A stretch of 64,000 nt of DNA from Helicobacter colisuis (lineage in GTDB: Bacteria; Campylobacterota; Campylobacteria; Campylobacterales; Helicobacteraceae), in the NCBI RefSeq assembly GCF_023646285.1, contig NZ_JAMOKX010000002.1, forward strand, positions 186,001 through 250,000, read 5' to 3'. Numbering within the stretch: position 1 is the first letter of the stretch; every line of letters starts with the position of its first letter. The position numbers and the translations under genes are program-made. This document shows positions 34,647 to 45,374 of this stretch, piece by piece. The notes below the pieces were generated by a model. The model was not told the DNA's origin. It saw only the letters and a list, made by a program, of their open reading frames with translations, and did not search any database.

Positions 34647-34896
34647 AGTGATTGCTATTAATTTAGATACTAACACTGCTACATTAGACACACTTGGGGT
34701 AACTCGTGAAGCGAGTTTGGATTTGATGAATGAAGAAGTGAATGTTGGGGATTATGTGCTTTTGCATATTGGCTATGTGATGGGAAAAATTGATGAAGAA
34801 CAAGCCAAGCTCTCGCTAGAGACTTATGAAGAAATTATTAAGTCTATTGAGGAAGAAGAGAAAGAATTGCAAAACGCAAATGCCAGGAGAGATTAA
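34624..34896 (+). CDS. hypC: HypC/HybG hydrogenase maturation chaperone
   Basis: 90 residues, beginning MCLAIPSKVI with the essential Cys2 that binds the hydrogenase large-subunit precursor and the Fe(CN)2CO unit carried with HypD. The DYVLLHIGYVMGKIDEEQA segment is typical. It starts in the end of hypB, with AAGGAG at 34611-34616. hypD, usually next, is not adjacent; a terminator and convergent fumC follow. Confidence 0.92.
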   Translation: MCLAIPSKVIAINLDTNTATLDTLGVTREASLDLMNEEVNVGDYVLLHIGYVMGKIDEEQAKLSLETYEEIIKSIEEEEKELQNANARRD

Positions 34897-34905
34897 TGTA
34901 AGGTT

Positions 34906-34929
34906 ATTTAAGGGAATAATCCCTTAAAT
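34906..34929. terminator. Bidirectional hairpin between hypC and fumC
   Basis: ATTTAAGGGA and TCCCTTAAAT pair perfectly (10 bp) around ATAA. It lies between two convergent genes and is flanked by A/T runs on both sides, so it can serve both strands. Confidence 0.65.
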
Positions 34930-36321
34930 TTAAGCTTTAGGTCCAATCATTTTGCTAGGATCAACATATTGATTAAAATCTTCTTCGCTAACTAATCCTA
35001 ATTCCTTAGCACTTTCTTTGAGTGAGATTCCTTTTTTGTGTGCGTTTTTGGCTACTTTAGCAGCATTTTCATATCCGATGTGTGGATTTAAGGCAGTTAC
35101 TAACATTAATGAATTGTGTAAATTATAATCAATTTTTTCTTTATTAGCAGCGATTCCAATGGCACAATGGAGATTAAAAGAAAGGATTGAATCGGCAAGT
35201 AAATCAAGACTTTGAAGGAAATTATAGATAATAACAGGCTTAAAGACATTGAGTTCAAAATTACCTTGACTTGCTGCAAAACCAATGGCTGTATCATTGC
35301 CCATAACTTGCACAGCTACCATTGTAATAGCTTCACATTGAGTGGGATTGACTTTACCAGGCATTATAGAGCTTCCAGGTTCATTTTCTGGGATATTGAT
35401 TTCTCCAAGACCGCATCTAGGACCACTTGAAAGCCAGCGAATGTCGTTTGCAATTTTCATTAAATTAGCAGCTAGACCTTTCATTGCGCCATGAGTGAAG
35501 TTAATTGCATCGTGGCTTGTTAGGGCGTGAAATTTGTTGGGACTAGAGATGAATTTTGTGCCCAATAATTGACTTAATTCTTCGCTTACCATTTCGCTTA
35601 ATTGCGGATGTGCATTAAGTCCTGTTCCTACGGCTGTTCCACCGATAGCTAATTCTCTTAAACTGGGCAAAGAAGAAAGGATTTGAGTTTTAGAATGCTC
35701 TAGCATAGAGAGATAACCACTAAATTCTTGACCTAAAGTGAGTGGAGTTGCATCTTGTAAATGTGTTCTACCAATTTTAATAATCTCTTTAAAATCTTCC
35801 ACTTTTTGTTTAAATGTGTTTATAAGTGTATCAATTGCGGGAATCAATTTTTTCTCTACTTGCGTAACAGCAACTATGCTCATTGCAGTTGGAAAAGTAT
35901 CATTAGAACTTTGAGACATATTAACATGATCATTTGGGTGGATAAGTTTTTCTTTTCTGAAATCACCCCCTAAAATTTCTGTGGCACGATTTGCTATGAC
36001 TTCATTAAGATTCATGTTGCTTTGTGTGCCAGAGCCAGTTTGCCAAATTGCTAGTGGGAAATTATCATCAAATTTACCCGCAATAATTTCATCACACGCT
36101 TGAGCGATGGCATTTTTTTTGTCTTCTGGCATTTTTTTTAGTTTGCAATTGACAATTGCAAGGGATTTTTTAAGGTGAGCAAAAGCATAAATAAGCTCTT
36201 TTGGCATTTTTTCAATCCCAATTTTAAAGTTTTCAAAACTTCGTTGTGTTTGTGCGCCCCAATATTTATCATTAGGAACTTTAACTTCGCCCATTGTGTC
36301 ATGTTCGCTTCTATAATCCAT
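34930..36321 (-). CDS. fumC: Class II fumarate hydratase
   Basis: Hydrates fumarate to malate in the citric acid cycle; the iron-free, stable class. The signature [13 protein letters not shown] and the [12 protein letters not shown] and [17 protein letters not shown] motifs are present. I take ATG 36321 as the start ([12 protein letters not shown]): GGAG sits six bases upstream. An in-frame TTG four codons earlier has no such site. About 463 residues, the family norm. Confidence 0.95.
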   Translation of the reverse strand: MDYRSEHDTMGEVKVPNDKYWGAQTQRSFENFKIGIEKMPKELIYAFAHLKKSLAIVNCKLKKMPEDKKNAIAQACDEIIAGKFDDNFPLAIWQTGSGTQSNMNLNEVIANRATEILGGDFRKEKLIHPNDHVNMSQSSNDTFPTAMSIVAVTQVEKKLIPAIDTLINTFKQKVEDFKEIIKIGRTHLQDATPLTLGQEFSGYLSMLEHSKTQILSSLPSLRELAIGGTAVGTGLNAHPQLSEMVSEELSQLLGTKFISSPNKFHALTSHDAINFTHGAMKGLAANLMKIANDIRWLSSGPRCGLGEINIPENEPGSSIMPGKVNPTQCEAITMVAVQVMGNDTAIGFAASQGNFELNVFKPVIIYNFLQSLDLLADSILSFNLHCAIGIAANKEKIDYNLHNSLMLVTALNPHIGYENAAKVAKNAHKKGISLKESAKELGLVSEEDFNQYVDPSKMIGPKA

Positions 36322-36565
36322 ATTAAACTCCAAAAATTAAAATAATGCTAATATTAAATCCAAAAAAACTATAAAATTTGCTTAGAATTTTTGTTAAAAA
36401 TTATTTAACCTAAATTTAAGTTTGATTCTTAAGTGTGAATTAAAACTATTTTAATTAAATATTAGTTAGAATCCACAAGTCCAAGCGTATTTGGCGCATT
36501 TGGTAGTGGTATCTTTAAGATTTTTTTTAAGGGTGCAAAGTATTTTATTTTAAGGAGAAGTGTTA

Positions 36566-37660
36566 ATGTTTGATGGGAAATGTAAAGCGGAATTGCAAAA
36601 GGCATTGGAGGAAAATAAGCTTTTGAGAGCTGAAATTCAAAAGTTGAAAGAGGAAAATAGAAATTTGCAAGAGCAAATTGAAGCAAACTCCAAAAATGAA
36701 GAACATAACGATAGTGATATTGAAATTTTTAAAGATATGACTTTGAGATTGGCAAAGAGTTGTAGCACAAATCTTAAAACTTTACAAGATGATTTTGCAA
36801 AATCTGTGGATTTACTTTATAGTGCTAAAGATTTTGCGACTGAGAATATTAAACATACAACTCAAACTCAAAGTGTTATGATTGAAGGGCTTTCAAATAT
36901 GACAGCCAAACTTTCTGATTTTAATAATATGATTACACAAGTGCAAAATGATTTTACAGCTATCTCTAGTGTAATTTCCCTTATCACTGATATTTCTGAT
37001 CAAACTAACCTTCTTGCCTTGAATGCAGCTATTGAAGCAGCAAGGGCAGGGGAACACGGCAGAGGTTTTGCGGTGGTTGCTGATGAGGTAAGAAAATTGG
37101 CAGAACGCACACAAAAAGCAACCAAAGAAATTGAGATGAATATTCAAGTGGTGCAACAAAACTTCTCAGAAGTGCAAACTTCTACCGATGAAATTATTAA
37201 AGAAATGGAAGTTTTGGGGACACAAAATGAAACTTTAGAAAAAATTCAAAGTTCAGCAGCTCAAATTAGTCAAGGAACACAACAAATTTTAACTACAACT
37301 TTTATAGGGCTTGTTAAGCTTGATCACTTACTCTTTAAGATTAATGGTTACAGTGCTGTCTTTACTGAAGATATGGAGGTTAAATTTGTTGGTCATCATG
37401 ATTGTCGTTTGGGTAAATGGTATGATAGCGGAAATGGTAAAGAATATTATTCTACATTACCTAGTTATCCACTTCTTGAAGCACCACATCAAGGTGTTCA
37501 TGACAATATCATTGCGGGTTATGAAGTTATGAAAAGCCATGGTGGAACCAAAAATTGCATGGAAGAAATTAGTAAATATTTCAAACAGGCAGAAATTGAA
37601 AGTAACAATGTAATCAAATACCTTGATAATCTTGCTGCAGAAAAGAGTGCAACTCTCTAA
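36566..37660 (+). CDS. Soluble chemoreceptor with CZB zinc-binding domain (TlpD-like)
   Basis: 364-residue cytoplasmic methyl-accepting chemotaxis protein. No membrane segment is seen. An N-terminal coiled coil (about 1-45) leads to the signalling hairpin [35 protein letters not shown] and a C-terminal CZB domain with ligand histidines and cysteine in [19 protein letters not shown] and APHQGVHDN. This matches TlpD of H. pylori, which responds to oxidative stress, though shorter. The start is ATG 36566, with AAGGAG at 36552-36557; a GTG at 36560 is too close to that site. Confidence 0.88.
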   Translation: MFDGKCKAELQKALEENKLLRAEIQKLKEENRNLQEQIEANSKNEEHNDSDIEIFKDMTLRLAKSCSTNLKTLQDDFAKSVDLLYSAKDFATENIKHTTQTQSVMIEGLSNMTAKLSDFNNMITQVQNDFTAISSVISLITDISDQTNLLALNAAIEAARAGEHGRGFAVVADEVRKLAERTQKATKEIEMNIQVVQQNFSEVQTSTDEIIKEMEVLGTQNETLEKIQSSAAQISQGTQQILTTTFIGLVKLDHLLFKINGYSAVFTEDMEVKFVGHHDCRLGKWYDSGNGKEYYSTLPSYPLLEAPHQGVHDNIIAGYEVMKSHGGTKNCMEEISKYFKQAEIESNNVIKYLDNLAAEKSATL

Positions 37661-37672
37661 TTTGGATTAATC

Positions 37673-37703
37673 TTTAAATCTCTCGATTAAAGAGAGATTT
37701 AAA
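37673..37703. terminator. Bidirectional hairpin between chemoreceptor and epimerase genes
   Basis: TTTAAATCTCTC and GAGAGATTTAAA pair perfectly (12 bp) around a seven-base loop between two convergent genes. AT-rich flanks on both sides. Confidence 0.7.
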
Positions 37704-37704
37704 A

Positions 37705-38757
37705 TTAGACTTCAAAAAATTCTCGATACCATTTTACAAAGTTTTTAATTCCTGTTTGAATGGAAGTGTTAGGTTTGTAGTTTAGCTCACTAACTAAGTC
37801 ATCGACATTAGCATAAGTCGCAGGGACATCCCCGGCTTGTAGAGGGAGCATATTTTTCTTAGCAACTTTGCCAACTTCTTTTTCAATAGCTTCAATAAAA
37901 TCCATCAGTTTAACGGGATTGTTATTGCCAATATTATAGATTTTATAAGGTGCTTTTGAGCTGTGTGGATCTGGATTCTTGCCATTCCATTGTGGATTTG
38001 GCGTAGGGACATTATCAATCACTCTTACAACACCCTCTACAATGTCATCAATATAAGTAAAATCTCTTAGCATTTCTCCGTGATTAAAAACATCAATGGG
38101 TTTATCTTCTAAAATGGCTTTGGTAAAGAGAAATAATGCCATATCAGGACGCCCCCAAGGACCATAAACGGTGAAAAATCGTAATCCAGTTGTAGGAAGA
38201 TTGAAAAGGTAAGAGTAAGTGTGAGCCATTAGCTCATTACTTTTTTTACTTGCTGCATAAAGACTAATAGGATGATCTACATTATCGCTTGTGCTAAAAG
38301 GCATTGATTCATTAAGCCCATACACCGAAGAGCTTGAAGCATAGGCTAAATGTTTAATGTTATGATGTCTGCAAGCTTCTAAAATATTTACAAAGCCTAC
38401 AATATTGCTATCAATATAGGCATATGGATTAACCAAAGAATACCGCACCCCAGCTTGTGCAGCAAGATTACAAACTTTATCAAACTTTTCTTTTTCAAAG
38501 AGCGAAAAAAGTTTCTCTTTATCTTCTAATTTGAGGTTGATAAAGCGATAATTGGGATATTTCTCACTTTGAATAAGAGTATTGTATGCAATTTTTTCTT
38601 GTAAAATTCCGGCATTTTGTAGTCTGCCATATTTGATTTTTATATCATAATAATCATTAATGCAGTCAAGCCCAATGACTTCATCTCCTCTTTGAATAAG
38701 CTTCAATGCAAGAAATGAACCAATAAATCCTGCCGTTCCTGTAACTAAGATTTTCAT
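37705..38757 (-). CDS. NAD-dependent sugar-nucleotide epimerase (UDP-glucuronate 4-epimerase-like)
   Basis: 350-residue extended short-chain dehydrogenase. Nucleotide-binding [12 protein letters not shown], the catalytic Ser/Tyr/Lys in ASSSSVYG and YAASKKSNE, and [16 protein letters not shown] are present. The last motif and overall form match the UDP-glucuronate epimerases (Cap1J/LspL group) that make UDP-galacturonate for surface polysaccharide. Its start overlaps the end of the aminotransferase gene by four bases. Confidence 0.88.
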   Translation of the reverse strand: MKILVTGTAGFIGSFLALKLIQRGDEVIGLDCINDYYDIKIKYGRLQNAGILQEKIAYNTLIQSEKYPNYRFINLKLEDKEKLFSLFEKEKFDKVCNLAAQAGVRYSLVNPYAYIDSNIVGFVNILEACRHHNIKHLAYASSSSVYGLNESMPFSTSDNVDHPISLYAASKKSNELMAHTYSYLFNLPTTGLRFFTVYGPWGRPDMALFLFTKAILEDKPIDVFNHGEMLRDFTYIDDIVEGVVRVIDNVPTPNPQWNGKNPDPHSSKAPYKIYNIGNNNPVKLMDFIEAIEKEVGKVAKKNMLPLQAGDVPATYANVDDLVSELNYKPNTSIQTGIKNFVKWYREFFEV

Positions 38758-39878
38758 TTTTGCCCTTGATTTTTGATTTTATAATATTGTTCTAGGAAAA
38801 TTTGATTGGCAAAACCATTAAACTTGCGTCGCCCAATTTTTTCAAGGCTTAACTCAATAGCATTAATAACCCAAGAAATTTCACTTAAAGGCACCATTCC
38901 CATATGATTGATTCTAAAGATTTTACCCTTTAGATGATCTTGTCCTCCAGCTATATTAACAGAAAATTCATTTTTAAGAATCTTTCTAATCTCATCACTT
39001 TGTTCATCGGCAATTGTAGTCATTGCAAGGGCGGGTATTGTAGGATAGATTCTTAAATTAATTCCCTCTAATGCTGTATCGCAAGCTAGAGATCTTGCTT
39101 TGGTGTCTTTATAAATATTTTCAAAGCCGATTCTTTTTGCCTCTTGTAAAAACGCACAAAGTCCTATGATGATGGTTGTTGGTGCTGTCCAAGCAGTAGT
39201 ATTTTTTATTTGATTTTTAAGTTCAGTTTTAAGATTGAAATAGAATCCCACATTGCGTCTTTCTATTTTTTCAATAGCCTTTTGACTAAGTCCTATAATA
39301 CTCATACCAGGAGGAAGCATAAAAGCCTTTTGCGAACCACCGATGAGTGCATCAACACAACTAACATCAAGAGGTTCTACTCCCATAGCCGTGATTCCAT
39401 CAACAATAACCATAATTTCAGGATTAAAGTCTTTAATGGCTTTGGCAATAATTTCATAAGAATGTCTTAAGCCACCTGCACTCTCACACACTTGGATACA
39501 AAAAGCATCAATTTCAGGATTATTGTTTAAGGCTTCCATTACCGAATCTAGACTTGCAGGAATATCCCATGGATTTTTGATTTCAATACAAGGGATTCCA
39601 AAGCTATTGGCGATTTTTCCAAATCTTTCTCCAAATTTTCCACTATTAATGCTAAGAAGTTTGTTTTCACAAAGCGAGGTTACACACGCTTCCATTGCTC
39701 CACTTCCAGAGCTTGCAAGCATTAAAACTTCTTGTGTTTTTAGCATTTCTTTAAGAAGATTTCTTGTGGTAGCAAAAATTTCTTCAAATTCTTGTGTGCG
39801 ATGATGAATAGTTGGAGCACTCATTGCAAGACGCACAAATTCAGGGGTAGGAGTAGGTCCTGGAGTAAAAAGTAACAT
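38754..39878 (-). CDS. Class V aminotransferase (alanine-glyoxylate/serine-pyruvate type)
   Basis: 374-residue PLP enzyme. The cofactor lysine is in [12 protein letters not shown]; the N-terminal [32 protein letters not shown] and GSGAMEACV segments are characteristic of the SgaA/AGXT-like group. The amino donor and acceptor cannot be told from sequence. ATA/TATAAT on the minus strand at 39918-39923 is a likely promoter. It is translationally coupled to the epimerase gene. Confidence 0.85.
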   Translation of the reverse strand: MLLFTPGPTPTPEFVRLAMSAPTIHHRTQEFEEIFATTRNLLKEMLKTQEVLMLASSGSGAMEACVTSLCENKLLSINSGKFGERFGKIANSFGIPCIEIKNPWDIPASLDSVMEALNNNPEIDAFCIQVCESAGGLRHSYEIIAKAIKDFNPEIMVIVDGITAMGVEPLDVSCVDALIGGSQKAFMLPPGMSIIGLSQKAIEKIERRNVGFYFNLKTELKNQIKNTTAWTAPTTIIIGLCAFLQEAKRIGFENIYKDTKARSLACDTALEGINLRIYPTIPALAMTTIADEQSDEIRKILKNEFSVNIAGGQDHLKGKIFRINHMGMVPLSEISWVINAIELSLEKIGRRKFNGFANQIFLEQYYKIKNQGQK

Positions 39879-39917
39879 GTTTTATATCCTTTAGAAATAT
39901 AGAGTATAAAGTGCAAA

Positions 39918-39923
39918 ATTATA
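39918..39923 (-). promoter_or_regulatory. Candidate -10 box of the aminotransferase-epimerase operon
   Basis: TATAAT on the minus strand, 40 bases before the aminotransferase ATG. Confidence 0.45.
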
Positions 39924-40100
39924 CCAATAAAATTTAAAGGGAGTTTTAAAGGAATTAATATAGAAATTTGAAATTTATATTAGAGTTTAAAAATGCTGTG
40001 AAGTAGAAAATTAAGCAAAAATATCATAAAATTGTAATACTTCAAATAAAATAATCACAAAACTTTATGTTTTTAAAGAATATTTTAAAGTAAGGCTTTT

Positions 40101-40106
40101 TACAAT
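40101..40106 (+). promoter_or_regulatory. Candidate -10 box of the liv operon
   Basis: TACAAT after a T-run, 35 bases before the livJ ATG at 40141. The 262-base gap to the aminotransferase gene is otherwise AT-rich without an apparent gene. Confidence 0.4.
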
Positions 40107-40140
40107 AAGAGCTTTTAAAAATATTTTGGGAGTTGTTCAA

Positions 40141-41244
40141 ATGAAAAAGATTTTTTTATCAATGGCTTTAGCAAGTAGTTTTATGTTTGCAGAAGAAGTT
40201 AAAATTGGTGTTGTGTTGCCTGTTAGTGGTGCTGTTGGTGGTTTTGGTGAGCTTGGTAAGCGTGGGATTGATCTTGCTTATAAAGCACAAAATAAAACAA
40301 AAAATGGAGATCCTATTAAGATTGTTTTTGTGGATAATAAAAGCGATAAGATTGAATCGGCTAATGCTATGCAAAAGCTAGTTTCTAGTGATAAGGTTAG
40401 TGTTGTTATTGGTCCTATGATTTCAACTAATGCACTTGCTATGACAAAGATTGCCGATGATAATCAAACCCCACTTATTGCACCAGTTGCAACTAATGAT
40501 AGAGTAACAAAGGGTAAAAAATTTGTTTCAAGAATCTCTTTTGCAGATAGTTTCCAAGGGATTATAGCGGCAAATTTAGCTTTTAAAGATTTAGGAGCCA
40601 AGAAAGCTGCAATATTATTTGATAATAGCAGTGATTATTCTATAGGGCTAACAAAGTCTTTTAGGAATCAGTTTAAAAAGCTAGGCGGACAAATTGCAAT
40701 TGAAACAAATGCGCAAGCAGGAACTAAAGACTTTAAAGCGCAACTCTCAAGCATTAAAGCGGCTAATCCTGATGTTTTATATTTGCCAATTTATTACAAT
40801 GAAGGTGCTTTGATTGCTTTACAAGCCAAACAGCTTGGAATCTCAATCCCTACAATTGGTGGTGATGGATTAGTTTCTAATCAAATCTTTTTTGATGTAG
40901 CAAAAGAAGCGGGTGAAGGTTATATGGTAACTGATTATTATTCTACAAGTTCTAAGCAAACACCCAAAGGTGAGGCGTTTATCAAAGAATATGAAGCCAC
41001 TTATAATGAACCTGTAAGCACTTTTAGTGCTATGCTTGCAGATGCTTATGGAATAGCAGTGGCTGCTATTGAAGAATGTGGGGCTCAAGATCGGGTATGT
41101 ATTAATGATAAGATTCGCAATGTAAAAGATTATGAAGGAATTAGTGGTAAATTTTCACTTCAAAATGGTGAGGCAATCCGTAGCGCTGTTATTAATCAAG
41201 TTCAAAATGGTAAATTAGTTTATAAAACAACAATTGAACCATAA
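40141..41244 (+). CDS. livJ: Branched-chain amino acid ABC transporter, binding protein
   Basis: Periplasmic binding protein of the type I (Peripla_BP_6) fold, 367 residues. A signal peptide MKKIFLSMALASSFMFA is cleaved before EEVKIG. The IGVVLPVSGAVGGFGELGKRGIDLAY and VVIGPMISTNALAMTKIADD segments match Leu/Ile/Val receptors. ATG 40141 gives a correct signal peptide; an in-frame TTG at 40126 would add five residues. It heads a five-gene livJ-H-M-G-F operon. Confidence 0.9.
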   Translation: MKKIFLSMALASSFMFAEEVKIGVVLPVSGAVGGFGELGKRGIDLAYKAQNKTKNGDPIKIVFVDNKSDKIESANAMQKLVSSDKVSVVIGPMISTNALAMTKIADDNQTPLIAPVATNDRVTKGKKFVSRISFADSFQGIIAANLAFKDLGAKKAAILFDNSSDYSIGLTKSFRNQFKKLGGQIAIETNAQAGTKDFKAQLSSIKAANPDVLYLPIYYNEGALIALQAKQLGISIPTIGGDGLVSNQIFFDVAKEAGEGYMVTDYYSTSSKQTPKGEAFIKEYEATYNEPVSTFSAMLADAYGIAVAAIEECGAQDRVCINDKIRNVKDYEGISGKFSLQNGEAIRSAVINQVQNGKLVYKTTIEP

Positions 41245-41253
41245 GGTAATATT

Positions 41254-42153
41254 TTGGATATTTTGACTTTTATACAACAATGTATTAATGGATTGAGTCT
41301 TGGGAGTATGTATGCACTTATAGCCATTGGTTATACAATGGTTTATGGGTGTTTGCGTTTGATTAACTTTGCTCATGCTGATATTATTATGGTTGGAGCA
41401 TTTTTGAGTTTTTTTGCAGTAAGCTCCCTTGGGCTCCCTTTTTATGCTTCAGTTATTTTTGCAGTTTTAGCCTGTATGCTTTTGGGAGTGGGGATTGATA
41501 GAATAGCTTATCTTCCCTTGCGCTCTGCGCCTAGAATCTCCATGTTGATTACCGCAATTGGCGTTAGTTTCTTTTTGGAAAATATTTTTAATGTTTTGTT
41601 TGGTTCAACTCCGCGTTTTTTTAGCTCTCCAGAATTTTTTACAAAAACTTTTAGTTTTTCTAATATTAGCATCACTTATATTACAATAATTGTTCCTATA
41701 GTAACCTTGTTTTTATTGGTAGTGTTGTTGCAGTTTTTGTATCGAACAAAGCAAGGAATGGCTATTAGAGCCACCGCATTTGACATTAATACAGTGCGAT
41801 TAATGGGTATTAATGTAAATAATATCATTGGACTTGTTTTTGTTATTGGGAGTGCTTTAGCAGGGATTGGCGGAATCTTTTATGCCATTTCTTATCCCAC
41901 TATTGATCCATTAATGGGAGTTATGATTGGTTTAAAAGCTTTTGCTGCAGCGGTTTTAGGTGGAATTGGAAGTGTGGGTGGTGCAGTGCTTGGTGGATTT
42001 ATTTTGGGCTTTACTGAAGTAATGGCAGTGGCTGTATTCCCAGAGCTTGGAGGATATAAAGATGCTTTTGCATTTTTATTTTTGATTCTTGTTTTGCTTT
42101 TCCGTCCGGTTGGAATCATGGGCGATTGGCGTTTAGAAAAAAGTCGTTTTTAA
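41254..42153 (+). CDS. livH: Branched-chain amino acid ABC transporter permease
   Basis: 299-residue membrane permease with about eight spans. INGLSLGSMYALIAIGYTMVYG at the N terminus and RATAFDINTVRLMGINVNNI, the cytoplasmic loop contacting the ATPase, match LivH. The start is TTG at 41254, ten bases after livJ, with ATAAGGTA upstream; no better ATG lies nearby. Confidence 0.93.
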   Translation: MDILTFIQQCINGLSLGSMYALIAIGYTMVYGCLRLINFAHADIIMVGAFLSFFAVSSLGLPFYASVIFAVLACMLLGVGIDRIAYLPLRSAPRISMLITAIGVSFFLENIFNVLFGSTPRFFSSPEFFTKTFSFSNISITYITIIVPIVTLFLLVVLLQFLYRTKQGMAIRATAFDINTVRLMGINVNNIIGLVFVIGSALAGIGGIFYAISYPTIDPLMGVMIGLKAFAAAVLGGIGSVGGAVLGGFILGFTEVMAVAVFPELGGYKDAFAFLFLILVLLFRPVGIMGDWRLEKSRF

Positions 42154-42169
42154 TAGGGGATTTAAGATA

Positions 42170-43369
42170 ATGAACAAATGGCAGAAATTTTATGATTCAA
42201 ACCCTGTAAGTGCGACTTTAGGTGGGCATTTTTTACTTTATGTTAGTGTGATTGTAGTTCTGTTTTTAGCACAATGCTTTTTAAATGATTATGTCTTAAG
42301 AATTTTTAATAACATTTTGATTTTTATTATCCTTGCTGTGAGTTATAACTTGATTAATGGTGTAACAGGGCAGCTTTCTTTGGAGCCTAATGGATTTGTG
42401 GCAATTGGGGCTTACATTACAGCTTTAATGCTTTTAAGCGAAGATTCAAAGCTTGGAATGTTTGATTTAGCCGATCCACATCCTTTTGTTCTAAGCATGA
42501 ATAGTGAATTACTTCCTGCTTTGCTTTGTAGTGGATTAGTGGCGGCTTTTATTGCTGTTTTGTTGGCTTTTCCTGTCTTTAGAGTAAGAGGTGATTATTT
42601 GGCTATTGTAACTTTGGGTTTTGGTTTTATTATTAAAATTTTAGCAATTAATAATCCTGAATGGACAAATGGCGCAATTGGGTTAAATGAGATTCCAAAT
42701 AATGCTGATTCTGTGGTGGGTGGATTGCGAAGTTTAATGCAAGGCTGGATAGATTCTCCAAATATTCCTGAATTCCTTAAAGAGTCTTTGGCTTTTGTCT
42801 ATAAACATTCTTTTGAAAATGGTGCGGACATTACCGTGCTTTTTTGGAGTGGTATTTTAGCAGTAGCAGCAGTTATTTTGATTTTGCAAGTTGTGTCTTC
42901 TAAGTATGGCAGAGCGATGAAAGCAGTCAGAGATGATGAAGATGCTGCTATTGCCATGGGTGTTAATACTTTTAAAATCAAAACTTTTGCCTTTTCTACA
43001 AGTGCGTTTTTAGAAGGGGTTGGAGGTGGATTAATGGCAGCTTTATTGACCACCATCGATCCTAAAATTTTTGGTTTTGAGCTAACTTTTCAGCTTTTAA
43101 TTATCATTGTGCTTGGTGGGCTTGGTAGCACAAGTGGTGCGATTTTGGGTGCCATTTTGGTTATTGGTGGAGGAGAGTGGCTTAGATTTTTAGATCAACC
43201 TTTGGTGTTTTTTGGGACAGATTTTGGAACCTATCCTGGTTTAAGAATGGTATTTTTCTCTTTGATTTTACTTGTTATTATGCTTTTTGCAAGAGAAGGA
43301 ATCATGGGTAAAAAGGAAATATGGGATTTGAAACCTAGATTTTTTGGAATCTTTGGCAGGAGAGCGTGA
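42170..43369 (+). CDS. livM: Branched-chain amino acid ABC transporter permease
   Basis: 399-residue permease with about ten spans. The NLINGVTGQLSLEPNGFVAIGAY and VRGDYLAIVTLGFGFI motifs and the GRAMKAVRDDEDAAIAMGVN ATPase-contact loop fit LivM. It ends in TGATG, overlapping the livG start by one base. Confidence 0.93.
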   Translation: MNKWQKFYDSNPVSATLGGHFLLYVSVIVVLFLAQCFLNDYVLRIFNNILIFIILAVSYNLINGVTGQLSLEPNGFVAIGAYITALMLLSEDSKLGMFDLADPHPFVLSMNSELLPALLCSGLVAAFIAVLLAFPVFRVRGDYLAIVTLGFGFIIKILAINNPEWTNGAIGLNEIPNNADSVVGGLRSLMQGWIDSPNIPEFLKESLAFVYKHSFENGADITVLFWSGILAVAAVILILQVVSSKYGRAMKAVRDDEDAAIAMGVNTFKIKTFAFSTSAFLEGVGGGLMAALLTTIDPKIFGFELTFQLLIIIVLGGLGSTSGAILGAILVIGGGEWLRFLDQPLVFFGTDFGTYPGLRMVFFSLILLVIMLFAREGIMGKKEIWDLKPRFFGIFGRRA

Positions 43370-44142
43370 TGGCATTACTAGAGTTAGAGAATGTAAGTAT
43401 TGCTTTTGGTGGATTAAAGGCGATTGATAATGTAAGTTTTAAAGTAAAAGAAGATACGATTTTTGGATTAATTGGTCCAAATGGTGCGGGTAAAACCACG
43501 ATGTTTAATATTATTACTGCTAATTATAAGCCCACAAGTGGCAAAGTAACATTTTGTGGGCGAAATATTTCTAGATTTAAACCTAATACTATTGTTAATT
43601 TAGGTATAGCAAGAACTTTTCAAAATATACGACTTTTTACTTCAATGAGTGTGTTAGAGAATGTTATGATTGGATTACACAATGAAGCAAAATATAGTTT
43701 TTTTGAAGCAATGTTTAGAGTGGGTAGATATTTTAAAGAAGAAAAAAGAATCAAAAACAAAGCAATTGAGTTGCTAGAATATTTGGGACTTGGAGATAAG
43801 ATTAATTTGCCTGCTAATTCTTTGAGTTATGGAAATAGTCGTAAGGTTGAAATTGCAAGAGCATTAGCCACTAATCCTAAAATGCTTTTGTTAGATGAAC
43901 CTGCAGCAGGTATGAATCCAAAAGAAACTGAAGAATTATGTGAGTTAATTTTGAAAATGAAAAAAGACTTTAATTTAAGTGTGTTGTTAATTGAGCATGA
44001 TATGCCTTTTGTAAATAAGCTTTGTTCTGAAGTATTGGTTTTAGATTATGGTAAAAAGCTCTTTAGTGGAACACCCCAAGAAGCAATTAATGATAAGCAG
44101 GTTATTACTGCATATTTAGGGGATTATTATGCTAAAAATTGA
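43369..44142 (+). CDS. livG: Branched-chain amino acid ABC transporter ATPase
   Basis: 257-residue ATP-binding subunit. Walker A GPNGAGKTT, signature region LSYGNSRKVEIARALA, Walker B MLLLDEPAAGMNP and IEHDM switch. The ATG at 43369 overlaps the livM stop; AGGAGAG lies just upstream. LivF starts inside its last codons. Confidence 0.94.
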   Translation: MALLELENVSIAFGGLKAIDNVSFKVKEDTIFGLIGPNGAGKTTMFNIITANYKPTSGKVTFCGRNISRFKPNTIVNLGIARTFQNIRLFTSMSVLENVMIGLHNEAKYSFFEAMFRVGRYFKEEKRIKNKAIELLEYLGLGDKINLPANSLSYGNSRKVEIARALATNPKMLLLDEPAAGMNPKETEELCELILKMKKDFNLSVLLIEHDMPFVNKLCSEVLVLDYGKKLFSGTPQEAINDKQVITAYLGDYYAKN

Positions 44143-44824
44143 AAATCTAGAAGTCTATTATGGCTTAATTGTCGGATTAAAAGGGATTAATTTTCATATT
44201 GAAGAGCACGAGATTATTACGCTTATTGGAAGCAATGGTGCAGGAAAAACTTCAACTCTCAATGGAATTGTCCATAGTGTTAAAACCAAGGGAAAAGTTT
44301 ATTTTTTTGGAGCGGATATTTCAAATATTCCTACTCATAAAATTATTCAGCGAGGAATCGCGCTTGTCCCAGAAGGAAGACATATTTTTGTAAATCTTAG
44401 TGTGGATGAGAATTTGAGAATGGGCGCTTATAATAATGATGAAAATTTTTTAGCAATGAAAGAAAAAATGTATTCTCTTTTTCCTCGCTTAAAAGAGCGT
44501 TATAAACAAATGGCAGGCACAATGAGTGGTGGAGAGCAACAAATGCTTGCTATTGCTAGAGCGTTAATGAGTGAGCCAAAGCTTTTGATGCTTGATGAGC
44601 CAAGCCTTGGATTAGCACCTAAAGTAGTGGGAGAACTCTTTGAGATTATTAGTAATTTAAGGGAGAATGGCATTACGATTTTATTAGTAGAGCAAAATGC
44701 CTTTGCAGCTTTGAGAGTGGCAAATAGGGCTTATGTTCTTGAAAATGGTAGAATTACAATGGATGGTGATGCAAAAGATATTTTGCAAAACCCAGAAATT
44801 AAAAAACTTTATTTGGGTGGATAA
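44129..44824 (+). CDS. livF: Branched-chain amino acid ABC transporter ATPase
   Basis: 231-residue ATP-binding subunit. Walker A GSNGAGKTST, signature MSGGEQQMLAIARALM, Walker B LLMLDEPSLGLAP and the EQNAFAALRVA switch segment match LivF. It overlaps livG by 14 bases. Last gene of the operon. Confidence 0.94.
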   Translation: MLKIENLEVYYGLIVGLKGINFHIEEHEIITLIGSNGAGKTSTLNGIVHSVKTKGKVYFFGADISNIPTHKIIQRGIALVPEGRHIFVNLSVDENLRMGAYNNDENFLAMKEKMYSLFPRLKERYKQMAGTMSGGEQQMLAIARALMSEPKLLMLDEPSLGLAPKVVGELFEIISNLRENGITILLVEQNAFAALRVANRAYVLENGRITMDGDAKDILQNPEIKKLYLGG

Positions 44825-44899
44825 TTAGAGAATTTTAATAGAAACGCTAATTTTTAATTAAATAAAACTTAATTTAAGTGAAAATTAATATTTTTTGAT

Positions 44900-44905
44900 T
44901 ATAAT
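44900..44905 (+). promoter_or_regulatory. Candidate -10 box of rplM-rpsI
   Basis: TATAAT following a T-run and TGAT, 41 bases before the rplM ATG. Confidence 0.5.
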
Positions 44906-44945
44906 TCCAAGCTTTAATCAATGAATTTTATATAAAGGTAACGCA

Positions 44946-45365
44946 ATGAATATTACCAAAATGGCAAAAGCCAATGAAATCAAACGCGAGTGGATTGTGC
45001 TTGATGCAGAGGGAAAAACTTTTGGACGCCTTATTACAGAGGTTGCAACATTATTGAGAGGAAAGCATAAGCCTTGCTATACTCCAAATGTAGATTGTGG
45101 CGATTTTGTCGTTGTTATTAATGCACCTAAGGCAAAATTTAGTGGTATGAAGCTAGATGATAAAGAATATTTTACACATTCTGGTTATTTTGGAAGCACA
45201 AAATCCAAGACACTTAAAGAAATGCTAGAGAAACACCCAGAAAAACTTTATAAATTAGCAGTTCGCGGTATGCTTCCTAAGACAAAGTTGGGTCGGGCAA
45301 TGATTAAGAAGCTTAAAGTTTATTGTGATGCAAATCACCCTCACACTGCACAAGTATCAAAGTAA
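44946..45365 (+). CDS. rplM: 50S ribosomal protein L13
   Basis: 139 residues with the conserved VLDAEGKTFGRLITEVATLLRGK region and the GMLPKTKLGRAMIKKLKVY segment. The ATG follows AAAGGTAACGCA. It is paired with rpsI nine bases downstream, as in most bacteria. Confidence 0.97.
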   Translation: MNITKMAKANEIKREWIVLDAEGKTFGRLITEVATLLRGKHKPCYTPNVDCGDFVVVINAPKAKFSGMKLDDKEYFTHSGYFGSTKSKTLKEMLEKHPEKLYKLAVRGMLPKTKLGRAMIKKLKVYCDANHPHTAQVSK

Positions 45366-45374
45366 GGATAGAAA

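Noticed and set aside
43369-44824. livG and livF as a recent duplication
   Set aside because: They differ throughout and correspond to the two standard, anciently separate ATPases of Liv transporters.
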